From an uncultured Fusobacteriaceae bacterium (lineage in GTDB: Bacteria; Fusobacteriota; Fusobacteriia; Fusobacteriales; Fusobacteriaceae): a DNA stretch of 42,421 nucleotides. This document shows, piece by piece, positions 35,916 through 42,421 of the stretch (the first letter of the stretch is position 1; every line of letters begins with the position of its first letter). The position numbers and the translations under genes were made by a program. The stretch is taken from assembly GCA_947038515.1 (NCBI GenBank), contig CAMQWJ010000015.1:1-42421 (forward strand), written 5' to 3'. The notes beneath the pieces are model-generated. The model had not been told where the DNA came from, searched no databases, and saw only the letters and a list, made by a program, of their open reading frames with translations.

Positions 35916-36632
35916 TTATACAGTTTCCACTTCAGAATTAATTTTATAGATTACATCTTTTCTTTCAATATAAATTTCAGCTTTATTTTTCAACGAGGGA
36001 GTAGTTCTAATTTTTTCTAAAAGTTCTTTAGAAGGATTGATTGCACGGGGATATGCAACAGCATTTAACATACTAAAATCACCATTGGTATCTCCATATG
36101 CATATGATTCATCCAGGTTAATATCATATTTATTACAAAAATTTTCTATTGCTTTCATTTTATTTACAGAATCCCACATTGGAGAGATTTCTCCTGTTAA
36201 AAATCCATTTTCAACATGATATAAAGAACCACAAAAATCATCTGCACCAAATTTAACAGCCATTTTAGAGACTAAGAAATCAGGACTTCCTGATATAAAA
36301 ATAATTAAATGTCCTTGTTCTTTATGCCATTTAATCATATCTCTTGTGAATTTATAAACTCTATTTCCTTTTAGGTCTAAAACTTGTTCAGAAATAAATT
36401 CATTATATTTTATAGGTAACCCTTTTATTGCCTTAACATATGTTTCTGTGAGCCCCTGAAGATAATTGTCATAGTTTCCAGTTCTCTCATCCCATTTAGT
36501 AAAATAATCTTTGACTTTAGTTTCGTATTCTCTTACATCTAATAGCTCATATTTTATAAGTTTTTTAAAATGTTCTGTTAAAAGAGAATCTCTATAAATT
36601 GTACCGTCTATATCAAAAAAAGCTGCTTTCAT
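35916..36632 (-). CDS. HAD-IB family hydrolase (SerB-like)
   Basis: A 238-residue HAD phosphatase. Motif I is FFDIDGTIYRDS (residues 5-16, nucleophile D7), motif II is IFISGSPDF and motif IV AYGDTNGDFSML, with a lysine (VNKMKAI) for motif III. The helical cap after motif I (about 20-100) is of the C1/SerB kind. Members hydrolyse phosphoserine, phosphatidylglycerol phosphate or other small phosphates; the substrate is not readable here. The start at 36632 has GGAGGAAAG upstream. It heads a minus-strand series with pncA, the EamA gene and sbcDC at 30-60-base spacings. Confidence 0.88.
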   Translation of the reverse strand: MKAAFFDIDGTIYRDSLLTEHFKKLIKYELLDVREYETKVKDYFTKWDERTGNYDNYLQGLTETYVKAIKGLPIKYNEFISEQVLDLKGNRVYKFTRDMIKWHKEQGHLIIFISGSPDFLVSKMAVKFGADDFCGSLYHVENGFLTGEISPMWDSVNKMKAIENFCNKYDINLDESYAYGDTNGDFSMLNAVAYPRAINPSKELLEKIRTTPSLKNKAEIYIERKDVIYKINSEVETV

Positions 36633-36750
36633 ATCTTTCCTCCATCTAATCTATTCTTTTAATATATTATACTACAACTTTTACTTTTTTTATAGATTTA
36701 TAATTAAAGGTTTTAATTAATTATTAAAATTATATAAATCTAAAAAAAAT

Positions 36751-36779
36751 TTGTTTTTTTTCTAAAAATGTCGTATTAT
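36751..36779 (+). promoter_or_regulatory. Predicted promoter of aspA
   Basis: TTGTTT (36751-36756), 17 bases and TATTAT (36774-36779) form a plausible promoter, with transcription starting near 36786, about 30 bases before the ATG. The -10 sits inside the left arm of a 10-bp palindrome. The rest of the 36633-36815 gap is A/T-rich, with a further small inverted repeat at 36701-36719. Confidence 0.55.
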
Positions 36780-36798
36780 AAATATATATATAATACGA
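36771..36798 (+). promoter_or_regulatory. Palindrome over the aspA promoter (operator or leader hairpin)
   Basis: TCGTATTATA (36771-36780) and TATAATACGA (36789-36798) are exact reverse complements separated by AATATATA. The repeat covers the predicted -10 and start site and ends 4 bases before the ribosome-site region, so it could be bound by a repressor. Only the right arm and loop would be in the mRNA. Confidence 0.5.
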
Positions 36799-36815
36799 TA
36801 AAATGGAGGGTAAAA

Positions 36816-38237
36816 ATGATAAAAGAGACCAGAATCGAAACTGATTCAATAGGAAGTCTTAATGTTCCAAAAGATGCATATTATGGGGTACAAACATTGA
36901 GAGGAAAAAATAATTTTCATATTACTGGTCATGGACTCAATCAAAAATTCATTGAAGCAATGGCTAGAGTAAAAGAAGCGACTTCATTAGCAAACTTTCA
37001 TGCTGGTTTAATAACAAAAGAACAACAAGATGTAATGGTAAAAGTTTGTCATGAAATTATAGATGGAAAATTTAGAGACCAATTTATAACTGATTCAATT
37101 CAAGGAGGAGCTGGAACCTCTATGAATATGAATATGAATGAGGTAATTGCTAATAGAGCAGGAGAACTTTTAGGTGGTGAACTAGGAAAATATGATAAAA
37201 TCCATCCAAATGATCATGTTAATTATGGGCAGTCTACAAATGATGTAATCCCTACTGCTGGAAAGCTGACGTTACATCTGTTGAGTGTAGAGCTTATTAA
37301 GGGACTTGAAAGATTATATGAAGTTTTATATGAAAAAGGTGACGAGTTTAACGATGTTTTAAAAATGGGACGAACCCATTTACAAGATGCAGTTCCAATT
37401 CGATTAGGACAAGAATTTAGGGCTTTTGCAGAACCTGTATCAAGAGATATTACAAGAATAAAATTTGCATTGGAAGATTTAAAATTTGTAAATATGGGAG
37501 CAACTGCAGTAGGAACAGGACTTAACGCAGATGTAGACTATGTTCATAATGTTGTTAAAATATTGGCTCGTATCACAAAAATTGATTTTAAACAAAGTGC
37601 TAATTTAGTAGATGGAACTAGAAACCTTGATGCTTTTGTTTTTTTATCATCTGCTCTAAAAACTTGTGCTGTAAATTTATCAAAGACTGCAAATGATTTA
37701 AGATTAATGGCTTCAGGACCAAAAACAGGATTGTTTGAAATAAATCTTCCTATGCAGCAGCCTGGGTCATCAATAATGCCAGGAAAAGTAAATCCTGTAA
37801 TCCCAGAAGTATTAAATCAAGTATCTTTTCAGGTATTTGGAAATGATTTGACTATTACAAAAGCAGCAGAAGCTGGTCAATTAGAATTGAATGTTTTTGA
37901 GCCAGTACTATTTTATAATTTATTTCAATCTATGGAAATTCTAACAAATGGAATTAAGACTTTTATTGATAATTGTCTTATAGGAATTACTGCAAATAAA
38001 AATAGGTGTCAAGAAATGGTTGATAATAGTATTGCACCAATAACAGCACTATGTCCACATATTGGTTATAAAAATGCAGCTGATATAGCAAAAGAATCTC
38101 TAAAAACAGGTGTTCCAGTAAAAAAAATAATATTAGATAGAGGTCTATTATCAGAAGAGGATTTAGATATTATTTTAGATCCATTTGAAATGACTAGACC
38201 TGGAATAACAGGAAAATCTTTATTGAAAACAAAATAG
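36816..38237 (+). CDS. aspA: Aspartate ammonia-lyase (aspartase)
   Basis: AspA deaminates L-aspartate to fumarate and ammonia, feeding fumarate to anaerobic metabolism. The protein starts with IETDSIGSLNVPKDAYYGVQTLRGKNNFHITG, the aspartase version of the fumarase/aspartase N-terminus. Further on are QGGAGTSMNMNMNEVIANRA, HPNDHVNYGQSTNDVIPT and the signature GSSIMPGKVNPVIPE (from residue 317, catalytic Ser loop). The 473 residues match E. coli AspA (478). ATG 36816 has TGGAGGG 6 bases upstream; an upstream frame to 36768 runs through the promoter. FumC is the alternative, but the GVQTLRGKNNF region and QGGAGTSxNMNxNE favour AspA. Confidence 0.93.
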   Translation: MIKETRIETDSIGSLNVPKDAYYGVQTLRGKNNFHITGHGLNQKFIEAMARVKEATSLANFHAGLITKEQQDVMVKVCHEIIDGKFRDQFITDSIQGGAGTSMNMNMNEVIANRAGELLGGELGKYDKIHPNDHVNYGQSTNDVIPTAGKLTLHLLSVELIKGLERLYEVLYEKGDEFNDVLKMGRTHLQDAVPIRLGQEFRAFAEPVSRDITRIKFALEDLKFVNMGATAVGTGLNADVDYVHNVVKILARITKIDFKQSANLVDGTRNLDAFVFLSSALKTCAVNLSKTANDLRLMASGPKTGLFEINLPMQQPGSSIMPGKVNPVIPEVLNQVSFQVFGNDLTITKAAEAGQLELNVFEPVLFYNLFQSMEILTNGIKTFIDNCLIGITANKNRCQEMVDNSIAPITALCPHIGYKNAADIAKESLKTGVPVKKIILDRGLLSEEDLDIILDPFEMTRPGITGKSLLKTK

Positions 38238-38334
38238 TACAAAAAATAGAAATATTCCTTTTTTATAAAGGATACACTATTAAAAAATAGAAAATATATA
38301 TAGATTGTTTTATTATAATTAAGGAGTTGAAAAA

Positions 38335-40158
38335 ATGAGAAAAGAAGAAAAAAAATTTCAAACAGAGACAAAAGAGTTACTGAATTTAATGATTCATTCT
38401 ATTTATACACATAAGGAGATATTTTTAAGAGAGCTTATATCTAATTCATCAGATGCGTTAGATAAGTTAAAATTTAATAGTTTAACAAACAATAATTTAA
38501 TGTCAAAAGATGAAAAATTAGAAATAAAAGTATCAATTGATGAAAAAAATAAAAATATTATTATTGAAGATAATGGAATAGGAATGACTTATGAAGAGGT
38601 AGAAGAAAATATTGGAACTATTGCAAAATCAGGGTCAAAAGAATTTAGAAATTCTATAAAAGATAATGAAAAAAAATCTGAAGTGGATATTATTGGTCAG
38701 TTTGGAGTAGGTTTTTATTCCGCTTTTATGATTGCAGATAAAATAATATTAGAAACTAAATCATCAATGGCAGAAAAAGGTGTACGTTGGACCTCTTCAG
38801 GTGATGGAAGTTATGAAATAGAAGAAATTGAAAAAAAAGATAGAGGAACAAAAATAATCCTTTTAATTAGAGATAAAAAAGAAGATTTAGAATTTTTAGA
38901 AGAAAATAAATTAAAGTCATTAATAAAAAAATATTCAGATTATGTAAGATACTCTATTTTAATAGGTGAAGAAATAGTAAATTCTACAAAACCAATATGG
39001 AAAATTCCTAAGTCAGAACTTACGACTGAAAAATATAATGAATTTTATAAAACAACTTTTCATGATTGGGAAGATCCTATTTATCATTCACATATTCAAG
39101 TACAAGGGAATTTAGAATATACTGCATTACTTTACATTCCTAGTAAGACTCCATATGATTTTTATACAAAAGATTTTAAAAAAGGATTACAATTATATAG
39201 TAAAAATGTATTTATAATGGATAAATGTGAAGAATTAATTCCTGAATATTTTAGTTTTGTAAAAGGATTAGTGGATTGTGATACTCTTTCTCTAAATATT
39301 TCAAGAGAAATACTTCAAAAGAATACTGAACTACAAGCTATTGCTAAGCATCTTGAAAAAAAGATAATTAATGAATTAGAAAAAATGATAAAAAATGATA
39401 GAGAGAATTATATAAAAATTTGGGAATCTTTTGGTAGAAATATAAAATTTGGAATTCAAGATATGTTTGGTATGAATAAAGAAAAATTACAAAATTTATT
39501 AATTTTTATATCTTCAAAAGAAGATAAGTATATTACATTAAAAGAATATGTTGAGAATATGAAAGAAGACCAAAATGAAATTTATTATATTACTGGTGAA
39601 AGTGTAGAAATTTTAAAAGGTCACCCTAAAGTTAAAAATCTTTTAAATAAAGGAATAGAAGTTTTTTACTTAATTGATAAAATAGATGAATTTTCAATGA
39701 AAACTTTAGGTTTATATGAAGAAAAAAAGTTTAAATCTATAAATGATTCTGATTTTAATTTAGAAGAAACAGAAGAAACAAAAGAAAAAGTGAAGGAAAT
39801 AGAAAAAGAAAATGAAACTCTTTTAAGTAAAATAGTAGATATTTTAGGTGGGAAAATAAAAGAAGTTAAAATTAATTCAACACTAGGTGAATCTGCAGTA
39901 ACTATTTCTGCTAAAGGTGAAATATCTTTAGAAATGGAAAAAACTTTAGGAGAAATTCCTGGTAATGAAGCAGTAAAAGCTGAAAAAGTTTTAGAACTTA
40001 ATCCTGAACACCCTATTTTTAAAAAGCTTCAGTCTTCTAATGATGAAGAAATAAAAAAATTGGTAGAAATACTTTATACTCAAGGAATGATTATTGAAGG
40101 TTTTCCCATAGTTAATCCAATTGAATTTGTTAATAAAGTAAACTCTTTTATTAAATAA
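38335..40158 (+). CDS. htpG: Chaperone HtpG (bacterial Hsp90)
   Basis: HtpG is the ATP-dependent Hsp90 chaperone of the bacterial cytoplasm. The GHKL ATPase motifs are all present: EIFLRELISNSSDALDKLKF, IIEDNGIGMT, GTIAKSGSKEF and GQFGVGFYSAFM, with the middle-domain arginine region LNISREILQKN. The C-terminal dimerisation domain is complete (ILEL-type end with NPEHPIFKKLQ). The 607 residues are typical. ATG 38335 has AAGGAG 8 bases upstream. I see no CIRCE element in the 97-base gap after aspA and no clear terminator there, so read-through from aspA is possible. Confidence 0.97.
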   Translation: MRKEEKKFQTETKELLNLMIHSIYTHKEIFLRELISNSSDALDKLKFNSLTNNNLMSKDEKLEIKVSIDEKNKNIIIEDNGIGMTYEEVEENIGTIAKSGSKEFRNSIKDNEKKSEVDIIGQFGVGFYSAFMIADKIILETKSSMAEKGVRWTSSGDGSYEIEEIEKKDRGTKIILLIRDKKEDLEFLEENKLKSLIKKYSDYVRYSILIGEEIVNSTKPIWKIPKSELTTEKYNEFYKTTFHDWEDPIYHSHIQVQGNLEYTALLYIPSKTPYDFYTKDFKKGLQLYSKNVFIMDKCEELIPEYFSFVKGLVDCDTLSLNISREILQKNTELQAIAKHLEKKIINELEKMIKNDRENYIKIWESFGRNIKFGIQDMFGMNKEKLQNLLIFISSKEDKYITLKEYVENMKEDQNEIYYITGESVEILKGHPKVKNLLNKGIEVFYLIDKIDEFSMKTLGLYEEKKFKSINDSDFNLEETEETKEKVKEIEKENETLLSKIVDILGGKIKEVKINSTLGESAVTISAKGEISLEMEKTLGEIPGNEAVKAEKVLELNPEHPIFKKLQSSNDEEIKKLVEILYTQGMIIEGFPIVNPIEFVNKVNSFIK

Positions 40159-40166
40159 TATTATTC

Positions 40167-40199
40167 AACCTATGAAAGGTTTTTGCTATTTCATAGGTT
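40167..40199 (+). terminator. First hairpin after htpG
   Basis: AACCTATGAAA (40167-40177) pairs with TTTCATAGGTT (40189-40199) over 11 bp with an 11-base loop. The T run after it is broken (ATTAAAATTTTT), so it is a weaker terminator than the next hairpin. Confidence 0.55.
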
Positions 40200-40226
40200 A
40201 TTAAAATTTTTAAATTAGTATAAAAT

Positions 40227-40261
40227 AAAAAATCTAACATTTTATAAATGTTAGATTTTTT
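40227..40261. terminator. Bidirectional terminator between htpG and the Met/His-rich gene
   Basis: A perfect 16-bp stem, AAAAAATCTAACATTT (40227-40242) with AAATGTTAGATTTTTT (40246-40261), has a 3-base loop and A/T runs at each foot. It suits both htpG and the minus-strand gene ending at 40291. Confidence 0.85.
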
Positions 40262-40290
40262 GATATTCACTATTAAGTTAAGAGTACTTA

Positions 40291-40650
40291 TTATTTTGCT
40301 ATAGTATTCATGTTAGAATTATAATTTTTTTTCATTCTTTCAATTCTATGAGCAGATCTTAATTTAGAGATTTCTAAATCCAAAGCTGAGACTTTGTTCC
40401 AATTAATATTTTTTTCTATCATTAATTTTCTTAGTTCTAACTTTTTTTCTTGAATTAGTATTGAATTTTTTCTATTTTCTCTGATTTCATCTTGTGTTAA
40501 AGTTCTTCCATTATTCATATGTCCGTTCATTCCAGAATGACTTCCACTGTTACTCATGTGTTGACCATTCATGTGACCATTCATATATCCCATATTTGCA
40601 AAACCTACTGTTGACATTGCTACTAAACCTAAAATTAACATTTTTTTCAT
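40291..40650 (-). CDS. Secreted Met/His-rich small protein, possible periplasmic metal binder (Spy/CnrX-like)
   Basis: A 119-residue protein with a clear signal peptide (KKMLILGLVAMSTVGFA, cleavage after about residue 18). A Met/His/Asn/Gly-rich stretch follows (residues 20-48, with repeats such as MNGHMNGQHM and GMNGHMNNG), then a helical hairpin: LTQDEIRENRKNSILIQEKKLELRKLMI, NINWNKVSALDLEISKLRSAHRIERM. The LTxxQ-like start of the helix and the coil pattern resemble the Spy/CpxP/CnrX group of periplasmic chaperones and metal sensors. The Met/His region could bind copper or another soft metal. This is inference; no homologue is recognised by name. GGAGGAAC precedes ATG 40650. An 11-bp-period direct repeat lies upstream. 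Confidence 0.72.
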   Translation of the reverse strand: MKKMLILGLVAMSTVGFANMGYMNGHMNGQHMSNSGSHSGMNGHMNNGRTLTQDEIRENRKNSILIQEKKLELRKLMIEKNINWNKVSALDLEISKLRSAHRIERMKKNYNSNMNTIAK

Positions 40651-40685
40651 TTTGTTCCTCCATTTATTATTTGTTTGTTTCTATA

Positions 40686-40724
40686 AAGATATAATACAAC
40701 ATTATTGTGTCAAGAATGTGTCAA
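40686..40724 (-). promoter_or_regulatory. Promoter with 11-bp-period direct repeats upstream of the Met/His-rich gene
   Basis: On the plus strand TGTGTCAA occurs at 40706-40713 and again at 40717-40724, exactly 11 bases apart. On the minus strand each copy contains TTGACA. The proximal one (40708-40713) fits as a -35 with TATCTT (40686-40691) 16 bases away as -10. Paired direct repeats with one-helical-turn spacing at a -35 are the usual binding pattern of OmpR/PhoB-type response regulators. Confidence 0.55.
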
Positions 40725-40814
40725 AATTTTATTATTAAAATATTTTATATAATTATTATTTAAATTTAATGTTTTAAAAAAATAAAAAGGAATCAAATTT
40801 TTTTAGAAGTAGAT

Positions 40815-40850
40815 TATAATAAGATATTTTCTATTAAGTATTTTTAATAG
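40815..40850 (+). promoter_or_regulatory. -10 element and leader inverted repeat of the porin gene
   Basis: A perfect TATAAT at 40815-40820 is followed by a 7-bp inverted repeat, CTATTAA (40831-40837) and TTAATAG (40844-40850), in the predicted leader of the porin mRNA. The -35 region is not recognisable. The ribosome site GAAGGAG comes just before ATG 40881. The 40651-40880 gap holds these elements and the divergent promoter; nothing else is evident. Confidence 0.5.
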
Positions 40851-40880
40851 AAATATAAAATAATAGAAGGAGAAAATGAA

Positions 40881-42137
40881 ATGATAAGTAAAAAGCTAAT
40901 CTTAATATCGTTATTTATGTCATTAACGAGTACACAAATTTTTGGAGTAACTAGCGAAGCTAAAAGAAATAATAATATTGGAAAGAAAATCAATAATAAT
41001 TATATAAATAAAATTAATAGAGAAACACCTAAAACTTTAATTATTATTGAAGAGAAACCAATGGAGGTAATTGTAGAAAAACTGATAGAAAAACAAGTGG
41101 GAAAAGAAACGGTTTTTTTACCAGAAGAAGTAATAGAGATTAGAACCCAAAAAATAGAAAAACGTATTCCAAAGCCTTTTGTTCCAAATGGTAGTATCGG
41201 TCTAACTGGAACCGCTTATGGTAACTCAGGAAAGTATAAAACAGCAGCCTCTCATTCAGCAGTAGGACTTGAAGTTAATTTTGCTCCTAAATGGACATTA
41301 ACTGCAGAATGGGATAGACTTACTAATATTTATTCTGGTGGCTATGAAGGAGAAGAAAATCAATCTAATAATAATTATAGCTCACCACAAGGACAATTGT
41401 CATACTACCATGGTGCCCTATTTGGAACAGATATTCAGATGACTACTAATATTGGAGCAAAGCAATATAACTTTTTCTCTGACTCAACTAATCAAGTCTA
41501 TACATGGTTAAATGTAGAATTTGACTTTTATAAATATTTTCCTAAATATAAATATTTTGAAGTTACTGAATTTGCAATAATGCCCATGTATAATTATGGT
41601 TTTTTTCCTAATAGTACTTCTGGTCATATGAACCATATGTCTTTAAATTTATTATCTAAATATAAATTACCACATAATTGGTCCCTTGAAATAGATGCTT
41701 TTTTTATAAAAGAGTTTTATAATGGAGAATTTAAACCAAATAATGAAAATGATGCAAAATATTTTGGATTATATGCTTGGCTTGAATATTCTAAAGAATT
41801 ATATAAATTTTCAGATAAGACAAATTTAGAATTTAATTTTGCAACAGGTTTTGACCCTTATGTAATTTCAAATAAAGAAGGTGAAAATTGGCAGCCACCA
41901 TTTTGGTTAACAAGTAATTCGTATGAATGGATTTCTCCAACAAAGACTTCTGGAAGTTATAATAATATGTGGACTGTTTTTGCTCTTCCACAACTTCAAA
42001 TTAATTATAAGCATTCAGAAGCCTTAAATATTTCTTTATTTGCTCAAGTAAAATATTCTAATCAAGTTTGGGGTAATACTGAAAAGGACTGGGAACTACA
42101 GCCTCAAGGTGGAATTGGTATTACTTATAATTATTAA
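40881..42137 (+). CDS. FomA-like outer-membrane porin
   Basis: A 418-residue outer-membrane protein. A signal peptide spans residues 1 to about 22 (KKLILISLFMSLTSTQIFG). A Glu/Val/Ile/Lys-rich periplasmic segment (about 50-98: IEEKPMEVIVEKLIEKQVGKE, then IEKRIPKPFVPNGSIGL) resembles the linker before the barrel in the Fusobacterium major porin FomA, where a VEKP/YRxRE stretch runs into PNGS. From about residue 98 alternating-residue strands with aromatic girdles form the barrel (VGLEVNFAPKWTLTAEWDRL, YYHGALFGTDIQMTT, LQINYKHSEALNISLFAQV), ending IGITYNY with a C-terminal aromatic residue for Bam recognition. It probably forms a general or specific diffusion pore; the channel specificity is unknown. 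A Spy/metal-type gene is divergent from it. Confidence 0.78.
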   Translation: MISKKLILISLFMSLTSTQIFGVTSEAKRNNNIGKKINNNYINKINRETPKTLIIIEEKPMEVIVEKLIEKQVGKETVFLPEEVIEIRTQKIEKRIPKPFVPNGSIGLTGTAYGNSGKYKTAASHSAVGLEVNFAPKWTLTAEWDRLTNIYSGGYEGEENQSNNNYSSPQGQLSYYHGALFGTDIQMTTNIGAKQYNFFSDSTNQVYTWLNVEFDFYKYFPKYKYFEVTEFAIMPMYNYGFFPNSTSGHMNHMSLNLLSKYKLPHNWSLEIDAFFIKEFYNGEFKPNNENDAKYFGLYAWLEYSKELYKFSDKTNLEFNFATGFDPYVISNKEGENWQPPFWLTSNSYEWISPTKTSGSYNNMWTVFALPQLQINYKHSEALNISLFAQVKYSNQVWGNTEKDWELQPQGGIGITYNY

Positions 42138-42171
42138 AAAAAATGATTCTATAATATTTGGTGTTGATGAT

Positions 42172-42199
42172 ATCAAAAGTAGATTATTGTACTTTTGAT
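42172..42199 (+). terminator. Hairpin downstream of the porin gene
   Basis: ATCAAAAGTA (42172-42181) and TACTTTTGAT (42190-42199) are exact complements around an 8-base loop, 34 bases after the porin stop. A GGCGCC palindrome and a seven-T run follow at about 42206-42219, so this is a non-classical terminator candidate. Confidence 0.45.
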
Positions 42200-42263
42200 T
42201 CACTGGCGCCTTATTTTTTTCTCCCCCCACATATAGAGATTGATCATTCTTACAAATAAAAAA

Positions 42264-42298
42264 TGGGATTTTATAGCTTAATCCACTATAAAATCCCA
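42264..42298 (-). terminator. Intrinsic terminator of the minus-strand gene entering from the right edge
   Basis: TGGGATTTTATAG (42264-42276) and CTATAAAATCCCA (42286-42298) form a perfect 13-bp stem with a 9-base loop. Read on the minus strand it is followed by a T-rich run (TTTTTTATTTG), placing it just after the stop codon at 42327-42329. Confidence 0.85.
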
Positions 42299-42326
42299 CT
42301 GCTTCTAATTATATATGTTATTTCTA

Positions 42327-42421
42327 TTAAAATCTATATCCTAATCCTACTTTTCCAGATATATTTCGGTTATTATTCTGAGAGAATTCAAAATCTGTTC
42401 CAACAGTATAAATCAAACCAT
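42327..42421 (-). CDS. 3' end of an outer-membrane beta-barrel protein (autotransporter or porin), truncated at the window edge
   Basis: Reading inward from the right edge on the minus strand, one frame encodes GLIYTVGTDFEFSQ, then NNNRNISGKVGLGYRF and a TAA (42327-42329). Two amphipathic strands with a turn and a terminal Phe are the signature of the last hairpin of a Gram-negative outer-membrane barrel. The GKVGLGYRF ending is like those of the large fusobacterial autotransporters. Only about 31 residues are inside the window, so the class (type Va autotransporter or other barrel) and length cannot be determined. A strong terminator follows at 42264-42298. Confidence 0.6.
   Translation of the reverse strand, partial: GLIYTVGTDFEFSQNNNRNISGKVGLGYRF

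Noticed and set aside
38256-38272. Hairpin TCCTTT/AAAGGA between aspA and htpG
   Set aside because: Only 6 bp, no T run after it; too weak to call a terminator.
38314-38319. TATAAT just before the htpG ribosome site as a promoter
   Set aside because: The start point would fall within the Shine-Dalgarno, leaving no usable leader, and there is no matching -35.
42206-42227. GGCGCC and C6 motifs as a mobile-element end or attachment site
   Set aside because: No repeat partner, no transposase or integrase; explained as part of the intergenic space between two terminators.
1-42421. CRISPR arrays, insertion sequences, prophage or defence islands
   Set aside because: No regularly spaced repeats, transposases, integrases, Cas or restriction proteins were seen on either strand. 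Cas4-like residues in the helicase-nuclease belong to an AddB-type repair domain.

Overview
The window is a chromosomal segment of a very AT-rich, Gram-negative-type bacterium, most likely a member of the Fusobacteriaceae (Fusobacterium or a close relative). The grounds are: codon use dominated by AAA/GAA/ATA/TTA; strong AAGGAGG-type ribosome sites; a patatin-like type Vd autotransporter closely resembling the Fusobacterium phospholipase FplA (active-site pair S97/D242); a FomA-like porin; and the last strands of another outer-membrane beta-barrel at the right edge. I see no plasmid, phage, insertion sequence or CRISPR signatures. No gene-free stretch exceeds about 230 bases. The species call is inference from gene content.

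Layout. (1) 1-622: a 5'-truncated unknown gene, a 14-codon mini-ORF and a YdbC/PC4-type ssDNA-binding protein, closed by a hairpin terminator. (2) 706-3069: birA translationally coupled to a sodium/solute symporter. (3) 3125-9582: a DNA-repair operon made of a UvrD helicase fused to an Fe-S PD-(D/E)XK nuclease, uvrA and ruvA. (4) 9667-13326, minus strand: a DEDDh exonuclease, a CNNM/CorC-type CBS membrane protein and a YihY-family membrane protein. (5) 13520-23795, plus strand: a Cys-cluster winged-helix-like protein, then a tight run of seven genes: JAMM-DinG helicase, ybeY, a DgkA-PAP2 fusion, a lipase-like hydrolase, a SAM methyltransferase, holA and fplA. (6) 23855-27251, minus strand: aroA, a CCA-adding/poly(A)-polymerase-type enzyme and a Cof-type HAD phosphatase. 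(7) 27339-30049, plus strand: tRNA-Pro(TGG), tRNA-Gln(TTG), lepA and aroK. (8) 30070-36632, minus strand: sbcC, sbcD, an EamA transporter, nicotinamidase and an HAD-IB hydrolase. (9) 36751-42421: aspA, htpG, a secreted Met/His-rich small protein (minus), a FomA-like porin and a truncated minus-strand outer-membrane protein.

Much of the segment is housekeeping, with a marked concentration of genome-maintenance functions: PC4-like protein, helicase-nuclease, UvrA, RuvA, DEDDh exonuclease, DinG-type helicase, HolA and SbcCD. The most unusual items are domain fusions (JAMM + DinG; DgkA + PAP2; UvrD + Fe-S nuclease), a Cys-cluster small protein whose Shine-Dalgarno is separated from its start by a small hairpin, a 25-bp perfect palindrome shared by the ends of aroK and sbcC, a palindrome over the aspA promoter, and an 11-bp-period direct repeat upstream of the Met/His-rich secreted protein. 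Convergent gene pairs are generally separated by perfect or near-perfect hairpins that can terminate in both directions.
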